Below, piece after piece: positions 1 to 6,032 of a stretch of 6,787 nucleotides of DNA. Each line of letters starts with the position of its first letter. The stretch's first letter is position 1. The stretch is from Ga0077527 sp049433545. Its GTDB lineage: Bacteria > Pseudomonadota > Gammaproteobacteria > Burkholderiales > SG8-41. The notes beneath the pieces are model-generated. The model saw only the letters and a list, made by a program, of their open reading frames with translations. It ran no database searches and had not been told where the DNA came from. Both the position numbers and the translations under genes were made by a program. The stretch lies in the NCBI GenBank assembly GCA_049433545.1, contig JBMTEY010000133.1:1-6787 (forward strand), in the 5' to 3' direction.

Positions 1-171
1 GTCCCAGACGTAACGCGCCAGGCGCTGCCAGCGGTTCTGCGGCTGTTTCAGCGCATTGGGCGCACGTCCGGCCTGATCGCGGGCATGGCTCTTTTTGACG
101 AGTTCATGCAACTCGCGCATGTTGAGCCCGCCGGGGCCTTTGATCTTGTCGGGGTCTGGTTTCTCGCTCAT
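1..171 (-). CDS. Hypothetical protein, N-terminal 57 residues only (runs off left edge)
   Basis: An open frame reads leftward from an ATG at 171-169 to the window edge with no stop. It begins MSEKPDPDKIKGPGG and continues through LNMRELHELVKKSHARDQ to a segment ending RWQRLARYVWD. The visible part is hydrophilic and rich in Lys, Arg, Pro and Gln. It has no signal peptide and no motif I recognise. The basic, aromatic end could be a cytoplasmic tail just before a membrane segment, but that is a guess. A weak ribosome binding site (GAAAG, about 9 bases upstream) supports the start; an in-frame ATG at codon 18 is an alternative. The gene is divergent from aroC with 68 bases between the starts. 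I cannot assign a function. Codon usage matches the neighbouring genes, which favours a real gene over a chance frame. Confidence 0.6.
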   Translation of the reverse strand, partial: MSEKPDPDKIKGPGGLNMRELHELVKKSHARDQAGRAPNALKQPQNRWQRLARYVWD

Positions 172-181
172 CTGCGACTGC

Positions 182-208
182 TTTCACCGGTAACCGCCAT
201 GCTACACT
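182..208 (+). promoter_or_regulatory. Probable sigma-70 promoter of aroC (extended -10)
   Basis: TACACT at 203-208 is a good -10 hexamer and is preceded by TG at 200-201, one base away, giving an extended -10. A weak -35 (TTTCAC, 182-187) lies 15 bases upstream, shorter than ideal, so the extended -10 would carry most of the recognition. Transcription would start near 214-216, leaving a leader of about 25 bases that contains the aroC ribosome binding site. This is inferred from sequence pattern only. Confidence 0.45.
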
Positions 209-239
209 TCATGCCTGATTTTAATGGAGTTTTTCCGCC

Positions 240-1403
240 ATGTCGGGCAGCACCCTGGGTAAACTGTTCTGTGTCACATCCTTCGGCGAATCGCACGGGC
301 CGGCGATCGGCTGCGTGGTCGACGGCTGTCCGCCGGGACTGGTGCTGAGCGAATCCGATATTCAGCTGGAACTCGACCGCCGCAAACCCGGCACTTCGCG
401 CCATGTCACGCAGCGCCGCGAGGAAGACAAGGTGGAAATCCTCTCCGGCGTGTTCGAAGGCAAAACCACCGGCACGCCGATCGCGCTGCTGATCCGCAAC
501 ACCGACCAGCGCAGCAAGGACTACGGCAAGATCAAGGACCTGTTCCGCCCGGGTCACGCCGATTACAGCTACTGGCAGAAATACGGCATCCGCGATTACC
601 GCGGCGGCGGGCGCCAGTCGGCGCGCGAAACCGCGGTGCGCGTGGCAGCGGGTGCGATCGCCAAAAAATGGCTGCACGAAAAGTACGGCACGGTGATCCG
701 CGGCTACATGTCGCAATTGGGCCCCGTTGAAATTCCGTTCATCACCTGGGACGAGGTCGGAAACAATCCGTTCTTCGCGCCGAATGCGGGCATCGTCGCC
801 GAGCTGGAAACTTTCATGGACAAGTTGCGCAAGTCCGGCGATTCGGTGGGTGCAAAGATCACCACGGTCGCGACCGGCGTGCCGGTGGGGCTGGGCGAAC
901 CGGTCTACGACAAGCTCGACGCCGACATCGCGTACAACATGATGAGCATCAACGCGGTGAAGGGGGTCGAGATCGGCGCCGGCTTTGCGGCGATTGCGCA
1001 GAAGGGCACCGAACATTCCGACGAAATGACGCCGCAGGGTTTCGTCACGAACAACGCCGGCGGCGTGTTGGGCGGCATTTCAACCGGGCAGGACATCGTC
1101 GTCAACGTCGCGGTGAAGCCGACTTCCAGCATCCGCCTCGCGCGGCATACGATAGATACTGCAGGCAAGGCCGCGATGATCGAAACCCACGGCCGCCATG
1201 ACCCCTGCGTCGGCATCCGCGCGACGCCGATCTGCGAAGCGATGCTCGCGCTGACGCTGATGGACCACGCGCTGCGCCAGCGCGCGCAGAACGCCGATGT
1301 CAGCACCAGCACGCCGGTGATTGCAGCGCAGGCGCCGCAGAAGGTCATCGAGAAACTGCGGGCAGCGGCTGCGGCGGAAAACCCGGATCCCGACGAAGCC
1401 TGA
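240..1403 (+). CDS. aroC: Chorismate synthase
   Basis: This cytoplasmic enzyme converts 5-enolpyruvylshikimate 3-phosphate to chorismate, the last step of the shikimate pathway, using reduced FMN as cofactor. All three family signatures are visible in the 387 residues: GESHGPAIG at 16-24, GGGRQSARETAVRVAAG at 122-138 and RHDPCVGIRA at 319-328. The two catalytic histidines known in the family correspond to His19 and His106. The length is slightly above the usual 350-365 because of an Ala-rich tail ending ENPDPDEA. The ATG at 240 is preceded by GGAG at 226-229, ten bases away, and the N-terminus MSGSTLGKLFCVTSFGESHG aligns with the E. coli enzyme from its first residue, so the start is secure. 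The gene probably opens a two-gene transcription unit with the transporter 43 bases downstream; I see no terminator between them. Confidence 0.97.
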   Translation: MSGSTLGKLFCVTSFGESHGPAIGCVVDGCPPGLVLSESDIQLELDRRKPGTSRHVTQRREEDKVEILSGVFEGKTTGTPIALLIRNTDQRSKDYGKIKDLFRPGHADYSYWQKYGIRDYRGGGRQSARETAVRVAAGAIAKKWLHEKYGTVIRGYMSQLGPVEIPFITWDEVGNNPFFAPNAGIVAELETFMDKLRKSGDSVGAKITTVATGVPVGLGEPVYDKLDADIAYNMMSINAVKGVEIGAGFAAIAQKGTEHSDEMTPQGFVTNNAGGVLGGISTGQDIVVNVAVKPTSSIRLARHTIDTAGKAAMIETHGRHDPCVGIRATPICEAMLALTLMDHALRQRAQNADVSTSTPVIAAQAPQKVIEKLRAAAAAENPDPDEA

Positions 1404-1435
1404 ATAGTTGTTTAAAATCATATACCTATAGGATA

Positions 1436-1455
1436 CGTGCGCGGCGTTGCGCACG
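1436..1455 (+). promoter_or_regulatory. Hairpin over the transporter start codon
   Basis: CGTGCGC (1436-1442) and GCGCACG (1449-1455) form a perfect seven-base stem around a six-base loop, GGCGTT. The loop holds the first two bases of the TTG start codon (1447-1449) and the stem takes its G. The likely ribosome binding site AGGA (1430-1433) lies just upstream of the stem. There is no following run of T, so this is not an intrinsic terminator. If it forms in the mRNA it should reduce translation initiation of the transporter. The stem is visible in the sequence; the regulatory effect is inference. Confidence 0.4.
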
Positions 1456-2604
1456 CTGCCCGTGGTCCGCCCGATCTACCTCAATCTTTCCTCGTTCTAC
1501 TTTTTCTACTTCGCCTATCTCGGTGCCTTCGCGCCGTTCTTTGCGCTCTATCTGAATTCCGTCGGCATGAATGCCGTCGAAATCGGCATGCTGATGGCGC
1601 TGCCGCAATTGACGCGCATCGTCGCGCCGCACCTGTGGGGCTGGCTCGCCGATCACAGCGGCCGCCGCATCGGCATCGTGCGCGCCTCCGGAGCGGCCGG
1701 CACCCTGGCTTTCCTCGGCGTGTTTGCCGGCGACAGTTTCACGCTGCTGTTCTGCGTGCTGCTGGCGATGACCTTTTTCTGGAGCGCGGCGCTGCCGCTG
1801 GTCGAGGCCACCACGCTGACGCATCTCGGCGATGAAATCGCGCGTTATGGCCGCATCCGCGTCTGGGGTTCGGTGGGTTTCATTGCGGCAGTGGTCGCGG
1901 TGGGTTACCTGCTCGACATGACCAATCCGCGGGCATTGCTCTGGGTGGTCTTTGGTTTGATGGCATGCATGCTGCTGCTGTCGTTCGCGGTGGCGGAGGC
2001 GCCGGCCGTGCCCCATCCCGGCGACGACATGCCGGTGTGGCAGATCGTGCGCAAGCCGGCAGTGATCGCGCTGGTCATCGCCTCGGCGCTGCTCGCCGCG
2101 GCACACGGGCCGTATTACACCTTCTACACCATTCATCTCGTCGATCATGGCTACAGCAAGTCTCTGGCCGGCTGGCTGTGGGCGCTGGGCGTGATCTGCG
2201 AGATCGGCATATTCGTATGGATGTCGCGCCTTTACCGCGCGTACACACTGCGCCAGATCCTGATCGCGAGCACGCTGCTCGCCGCGCTGCGCTTTGTCGT
2301 CATCGGCTGGGGCGCGGACAGCGTGCTGCTGCTGCTGGGCGCGCAGACGCTGCATGCCGCGAGTTTCGGTTCCTTCCACGCGGCGGCGATCGGCGTCGTG
2401 CACAAGCTGTTCCGCGGCCGCCACCAGGCGCGCGGCCAGGCGATCTACGGCAGCCTGGCCTACGGTTTCGGCGGCACCATCGGCGGTCTGGCCAGCGGTT
2501 ATGCCTGGAGCGGACTGGGCGCGGGATTGACGTTCACGCTTTCGGCAGTCTGTGCGCTGGCTGCAGCGGCCGTACTGTGGAAAGGCCTGCGGGAAGGGGC
2601 ATGA
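1447..2604 (+). CDS. MFS transporter, HcaT-like (phenylpropionate permease type)
   Basis: This is a 385-residue inner-membrane secondary transporter of the major facilitator superfamily. The protein is hydrophobic throughout, consistent with 12 helices. The first helix lies near residues 12-36, and a motif-A-like loop, GWLADHSGRR (65-74), follows helix 2. The stretch PLVEATTL (117-124) followed by YGRIRVWGSVGF (134-145), and the C-terminal block LHAASFGSFHAAA (302-314) with GQAIYGSLAYGFGG (330-343), are typical of the HcaT/MFS_1_like group. The family includes the E. coli 3-phenylpropionate carrier, but the substrate here cannot be read from sequence. TTG at 1447 is the first possible start, because an in-frame TAG lies at 1429-1431. 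AGGA at 1430-1433 is a somewhat distant ribosome binding site, and a GTG at 1462 is the fallback. Its position 43 bases after aroC suggests co-transcription, and an aromatic or other organic-acid substrate is possible. Confidence 0.88.
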   Translation: MRTLPVVRPIYLNLSSFYFFYFAYLGAFAPFFALYLNSVGMNAVEIGMLMALPQLTRIVAPHLWGWLADHSGRRIGIVRASGAAGTLAFLGVFAGDSFTLLFCVLLAMTFFWSAALPLVEATTLTHLGDEIARYGRIRVWGSVGFIAAVVAVGYLLDMTNPRALLWVVFGLMACMLLLSFAVAEAPAVPHPGDDMPVWQIVRKPAVIALVIASALLAAAHGPYYTFYTIHLVDHGYSKSLAGWLWALGVICEIGIFVWMSRLYRAYTLRQILIASTLLAALRFVVIGWGADSVLLLLGAQTLHAASFGSFHAAAIGVVHKLFRGRHQARGQAIYGSLAYGFGGTIGGLASGYAWSGLGAGLTFTLSAVCALAAAAVLWKGLREGA

Positions 2605-2624
2605 AACGGGTGTGACGCAGTGCA

Positions 2625-2653
2625 TTCAAGACTGAACGTCCCTGTGGGATAAT
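2625..2653 (+). promoter_or_regulatory. Probable sigma-70 promoter of the leuC operon (extended -10)
   Basis: GATAAT at 2648-2653 matches the -10 consensus at five of six bases and is preceded by TG at 2645-2646, one base away. TTCAAG at 2625-2630 is a weak -35 at the ideal 17-base spacing. Transcription would begin near 2660, about 30 bases before leuC, leaving no room for a leader peptide or attenuator. The transporter's stop is only about 20 bases upstream of the -35 and no terminator separates them, so read-through from aroC is also possible. Confidence 0.5.
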
Positions 2654-2688
2654 CAACGGTTTCAGTGGTTTAACACGCAGGCAAGGCA

Positions 2689-4107
2689 ATGGCAGGCAAA
2701 ACCCTTTACGACAAGCTCTGGGACAGTCATCTCGTGCGTCAGGAAACCGACGGCACGGCGATGATCTATATCGACCGTCACCTGGTCCACGAAGTGACCA
2801 GCCCACAGGCCTACGAGGGCCTGAAACTCGCAGGGCGCAAGGTCTGGCGCCCCGATTCGGTGGTCGCGACCGCCGATCACAACACGCCGACCCGCAATTG
2901 GGAGCGGGGGATGGACGGCATCACCGATCCGGTGTCGCGGCTGCAGGTCGAAACCCTTGATAAAAACATCAAGGAATTTCCGGTCAAGGTCTACTTTCCC
3001 TTCCTCGACAAGCGCCAGGGCATCGTGCACGTGATCGGTCCGGAAAACGGCGCGACGCTGCCGGGCATGACGGTGGTGTGCGGCGACTCGCACACCAGCA
3101 CCCATGGCGCGTTCGCCGCGCTGGCCTTCGGCATCGGCACCAGCGAAGTCGAACACGTGCTGGCGACGCAGTGCATGGTGATGAAGAAGTACAAGAACAT
3201 GAACGTCGTCGTCGATGGCGTGCTGGGTCAGGGCGTCACGGCGAAGGATGTCGCACTGGCGATCATCGGTAAGATCGGCACCGCCGGCGGTACCGGCTAT
3301 GCGATCGAATTTACCGGCAGCGCGATCCGCGGACTGACCATGGAAGGGCGCATGACCCTGTGCAACATGGCGATCGAGGCAGGTGCGCGTACCGGCATGG
3401 TTGCGGTGGACGACAGGACCATCGAATACTGCAAGGGCCGCATGTTTTCGCCGACCGGCGCGATGTGGGACAGGGCGGTGGCGTACTGGCGTACTCTGGT
3501 CAGCGATGCCGACGCCAGGTTCGACAAGGTGATGACGATCAGTGCCGGGGACATCGTGCCTCAGGTGACCTGGGGCACGTCGCCGGAAATGGTGACCACG
3601 GTGAACGGCAAGGTGCCGGACCCGTCGCAGGAAACCAATCCGGTGAAGCGCGAGGGGTATGCGCGGGCGCTCAAGTACATGGACTTGAAGCCGAACACGC
3701 CGATCACCGAAATCAGGATCGACAAGGTGTTCATCGGCGCCTGCACCAACTCGCGCATCGAGGACATCCGCGCTGCCGCGGCCGTGGCCAAGGGGCGCAA
3801 GGTGGCCGGCAACGTCAAGCTGGCGATGGTGGTGCCGGGTTCCGGGCAGGTGAAGGCGCAGGCCGAGCAGGAGGGACTGGACAAAATCCTGCGCGAGGCC
3901 GGGTTCGAGTGGCGCGAACCGGGCTGTTCGATGTGCCTGGGCATGAACGAGGACCAGCTGAGCCCGGGCGAACGCTGCGCCTCGACTTCGAACCGCAATT
4001 TTGAAGGGCGGCAGGGTCCTGGCGGCCGCACGCACCTGGTGAGCCCGGCGATGGCCGCGGCTGCAGCAGTGGCCGGGCATTTTGTCGATGTGCGCGATTT
4101 GAAATAA
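2689..4107 (+). CDS. leuC: 3-isopropylmalate dehydratase, large subunit
   Basis: LeuC carries the catalytic [4Fe-4S] cluster of isopropylmalate isomerase. With LeuD it converts 2-isopropylmalate to 3-isopropylmalate, the second step of leucine synthesis, in the cytoplasm. The 472-residue length fits the bacterial proteobacterial form (E. coli 466). The aconitase-superfamily landmarks are present: TADHNTPT at 61-68, VCGDSHTSTHG at 130-140, GACTNSRIED around 350-359 and EPGCSMCLGMN around 410-420. The three cluster ligands are Cys352, Cys413 and Cys416, all present. The start ATG follows an AGG at 2679-2681, and the N-terminus MAGKTLYDKLWDSHLV is the standard family beginning. It is the first gene of the leu cluster and is followed 14 bases later by the small lipoprotein gene. 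Nothing is truncated or frameshifted. Confidence 0.98.
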   Translation: MAGKTLYDKLWDSHLVRQETDGTAMIYIDRHLVHEVTSPQAYEGLKLAGRKVWRPDSVVATADHNTPTRNWERGMDGITDPVSRLQVETLDKNIKEFPVKVYFPFLDKRQGIVHVIGPENGATLPGMTVVCGDSHTSTHGAFAALAFGIGTSEVEHVLATQCMVMKKYKNMNVVVDGVLGQGVTAKDVALAIIGKIGTAGGTGYAIEFTGSAIRGLTMEGRMTLCNMAIEAGARTGMVAVDDRTIEYCKGRMFSPTGAMWDRAVAYWRTLVSDADARFDKVMTISAGDIVPQVTWGTSPEMVTTVNGKVPDPSQETNPVKREGYARALKYMDLKPNTPITEIRIDKVFIGACTNSRIEDIRAAAAVAKGRKVAGNVKLAMVVPGSGQVKAQAEQEGLDKILREAGFEWREPGCSMCLGMNEDQLSPGERCASTSNRNFEGRQGPGGRTHLVSPAMAAAAAVAGHFVDVRDLK

Positions 4108-4121
4108 TCAAGGAGATGATG

Positions 4122-4244
4122 ATGAAACGCGTTTTCTTTTTGCTGGTTGCGCTGATGGTGCTGGCTGGCTGCAACACGATGCGCGGTCTCGGTCAGGATG
4201 TTGAAAAAGCCGGCGAGGCGATTCAGCGTAAGTCGAGTAATTAA
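4122..4244 (+). CDS. Entericidin A/B-family small lipoprotein
   Basis: This is a 40-codon gene between leuC and leuD. The protein begins MKRVFFLLVALMVLAGC: two basic residues, a hydrophobic stretch and a lipobox LAGC with the lipidated cysteine at 17. The mature 24-residue peptide begins CNTMRGLGQDVEKAGEAIQ, matching the entericidin pattern of CNT, a G-x-G, an acidic residue and a GxAI. Asn after the cysteine, not Asp, predicts outer-membrane sorting in the Lol scheme. A strong AGGAG (4111-4115) sits six bases before ATG 4122. Two further in-frame ATGs at 4116 and 4119 are too close to it, so 4122 is chosen. The TAA at 4242-4244 shares its last base with the leuD ATG. E. coli entericidins are an antidote/bacteriolytic lipoprotein pair; only one gene is present here, so a toxin role should not be assumed. 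An envelope or stress-related role is equally open. Confidence 0.88.
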   Translation: MKRVFFLLVALMVLAGCNTMRGLGQDVEKAGEAIQRKSSN

Positions 4245-4882
4245 TGGAAAAATTTGTTCGCAAAGAGGGGCTGGTCGCGCCGCTGGATCGCGCAAATGTC
4301 GATACCGACGCGATCATCCCCAAGCAGTTCCTGAAATCGATCAGGCGTACCGGCTTCGGCCAGAACCTGTTCGACGAATGGCGTTATCTCGACCGCGGTG
4401 AGCCGGATTCGGACAGCACCGGGCGTCCGCTGAACAAGGATTTCGTGCTCAACCGCCAGCGCTTCATCGGTGCGACGGTATTGCTTGCGCGCGAGAACTT
4501 CGGCTGCGGTTCTTCGCGCGAGCATGCGCCGTGGGCGCTGCTGCAGTTCGGCATCCAGACCATCATCGCGCCGAGCTTCGCCGACATTTTCTACAACAAT
4601 AGCCTGAAGAACGGCCTGCTTTTGATCAAGCTCGATCCGAAGATCGTCGACCAGTTGTTCCGCGAGACCGAGGCCAATGAGGGTTACCGTATCGCTGTTG
4701 ACCTCGAACAGCAGACGGTGACGACGCCGTCGGGCGAAAGCTTCGGCTTCGACATCGATCCGCATCGCAAGCACTGCATGCTGAACGGACTCGACGACAT
4801 CGGTCTGACGCTGGGCCATGCCGACGACATCAGGGTCTTCGAGGCGAAGCACAAGACCGCGCAGCCCTGGCTGTTCTCCTGA
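4244..4882 (+). CDS. leuD: 3-isopropylmalate dehydratase, small subunit
   Basis: LeuD is the swivel-domain subunit that pairs with LeuC to form isopropylmalate isomerase and helps determine substrate recognition. The 212 residues are close to the family norm (E. coli 201). Landmarks are NVDTDAIIPKQFL at 18-30, RTGFGQNLFDEWRY at 35-48 and the diagnostic ENFGCGSSREHAPWAL at 84-99. The start is fixed by the typical N-terminus and by the overlap of its ATG with the preceding TAA (TAATG). Upstream there is only a weak GAG at 4235-4237, so initiation probably relies on ribosomes finishing the lipoprotein gene. The protein ends HKTAQPWLFS, a normal end for the family. The subunit gene is separated from leuC by the lipoprotein gene instead of directly abutting it as in enterobacteria. 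Confidence 0.97.
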   Translation: MEKFVRKEGLVAPLDRANVDTDAIIPKQFLKSIRRTGFGQNLFDEWRYLDRGEPDSDSTGRPLNKDFVLNRQRFIGATVLLARENFGCGSSREHAPWALLQFGIQTIIAPSFADIFYNNSLKNGLLLIKLDPKIVDQLFRETEANEGYRIAVDLEQQTVTTPSGESFGFDIDPHRKHCMLNGLDDIGLTLGHADDIRVFEAKHKTAQPWLFS

Positions 4883-4927
4883 CCGCTGCGGCTGCGCGCG
4901 TCACGTTCCACATTTCACGGAATCACC

Positions 4928-5992
4928 ATGAAAATTGCAGTTCTCGCCGGTGACGGCATCGGTCCCGAAATCGTCGGCCAGGCGCTGAAGGTATTGCGCC
5001 GGCTGGCGGCCGACGGCCTCAAGCTGGAATTCGAAGAGGCGCCGTTCGGCGGCGCCGGGTTCGACACGCACGGCGATCCGCTGCCGCCGTCGACGCTTAA
5101 GCTGGCGAAGGAAGCCGACGCGGTGCTGTGCGGCGCCGTCGGTGGTCCGAAATACGACGCGCTGCCGCGGCCGCAGCGTCCGGAGCAGGGCATCCTGCGT
5201 ATCCGCAAGGAGCTCGGCCTGTTCGCCAACCTGCGGCCTGCAGTGCTCTACCCGGAACTGGTCAGTGCCTCGACGCTGAAGCCGGAGGTGGTGTCGGGTC
5301 TCGACCTGATGATCATCCGCGAACTCACCGGCGACATCTATTTCGGCGAGCCGCGCGGCCGCCGCGACAACGCACGCGGCGAACGCGAAGGTTACGACAC
5401 GATGCTCTACTCGGAGCCGGAAATCCGCCGCATCGCCGAGGTGGGATTTCAAACCGCGCTGAAGCGCGGCAAGAAGCTTTGTTCGGTGGACAAGGAAAAC
5501 GTGCTCGAGACCAGCCGTTTCTGGCGCGAGATCGTTATTGATGTCGCCAAAAAATTTCCCGAGGTTGCGCTGTCGCACATGTACGTGGACAACGCGGCGA
5601 TGCAGCTGGTGCGCAACCCCAAGCAGTTCGACGTCATCGTCACCGGCAACATCTTCGGCGACATCCTGTCGGATGAAGCGTCGATGCTTACCGGTTCGAT
5701 CGGCATGCTGCCGTCAGCCTCGCTCAATTCAGGCGGCGGCGGGCTCTACGAGCCGATCCACGGTTCGGCCCCCGACATTGCCGGCAAAAACATCGCCAAT
5801 CCGCTGGCAACCATATTGTCGACGGCAATGATGCTGCGTTATACCTTCAACAAGGACGAATGGGCGTATCGCATTGAAGCGGCAGTTAAAAGCGTGCTGG
5901 CAGCGGGTTATCGCACCCCGGACATTGTCGAGCCGGGCGCGAAAAAGGTCGGCACCGTCGAGATGGGTGATGCGGTGGTTGCGGCGCTGTGA
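4928..5992 (+). CDS. leuB: 3-isopropylmalate dehydrogenase
   Basis: LeuB carries out the NAD-dependent oxidation of 3-isopropylmalate to the 2-oxo acid that loses CO2 to give 2-oxoisocaproate, the third step of leucine synthesis. The 354 residues cover the whole family fold. By alignment to the Thermus enzyme, the substrate arginines are Arg93, Arg103 and Arg131, the catalytic pair is Tyr138 (in DIYFGEPRG) and Lys189 (in SVDKENVLE), and the metal ligands are Asp221, Asp245 and Asp249. The family signature NIFGDILSDEASML starts at 241, and the NAD-pocket segment GSAPDIAGKNIANP confirms isopropylmalate over isocitrate specificity. GGA at 4919-4921 lies six bases before the ATG. It follows leuD after 45 bases with no terminator and is probably in the same operon. 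Confidence 0.98.
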   Translation: MKIAVLAGDGIGPEIVGQALKVLRRLAADGLKLEFEEAPFGGAGFDTHGDPLPPSTLKLAKEADAVLCGAVGGPKYDALPRPQRPEQGILRIRKELGLFANLRPAVLYPELVSASTLKPEVVSGLDLMIIRELTGDIYFGEPRGRRDNARGEREGYDTMLYSEPEIRRIAEVGFQTALKRGKKLCSVDKENVLETSRFWREIVIDVAKKFPEVALSHMYVDNAAMQLVRNPKQFDVIVTGNIFGDILSDEASMLTGSIGMLPSASLNSGGGGLYEPIHGSAPDIAGKNIANPLATILSTAMMLRYTFNKDEWAYRIEAAVKSVLAAGYRTPDIVEPGAKKVGTVEMGDAVVAAL

Positions 5993-6032
5993 TGGGTGTA
6001 TATTCTAATCTGTTGTTTTTCAAGGTGTTTTC

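Noticed and set aside
168..1016. Long minus-strand open frame opposite aroC (282 codons)
   Set aside because: It is rich in Arg, His and Ala and has no family motif, as expected of the reverse complement of a GC-rich gene. aroC on the other strand carries every chorismate synthase signature.
1425..1432. Palindrome CCTATAGG in the aroC-transporter gap
   Set aside because: Only eight bases are symmetric and the flanks do not extend it, so it is too short to claim as an operator.
1404..1446. TAAAAT (1413-1418) as an internal promoter for the transporter
   Set aside because: No acceptable -35 at 16-18 bases upstream; AT-rich spacer alone is not enough.
1426..2625. Minus-strand open frame of 399 codons opposite the transporter
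   Set aside because: Composition dominated by Arg, Gln, His and Ala with no domain; the plus strand gives a coherent 12-helix MFS protein.
2620..2652. Short frame from GTG before leuC as a possible leader peptide
   Set aside because: It is about ten codons with a single leucine codon, has no ribosome binding site, and lies upstream of the predicted transcription start.
2662..4080. Minus-strand open frame of 472 codons opposite leuC
   Set aside because: Antisense shadow of leuC, which is complete with its three cluster cysteines; the reverse product is His/Arg-rich and unrecognisable.
4883..4927. GC-rich leuD-leuB gap as a terminator
   Set aside because: No stable inverted repeat followed by a T run is present.
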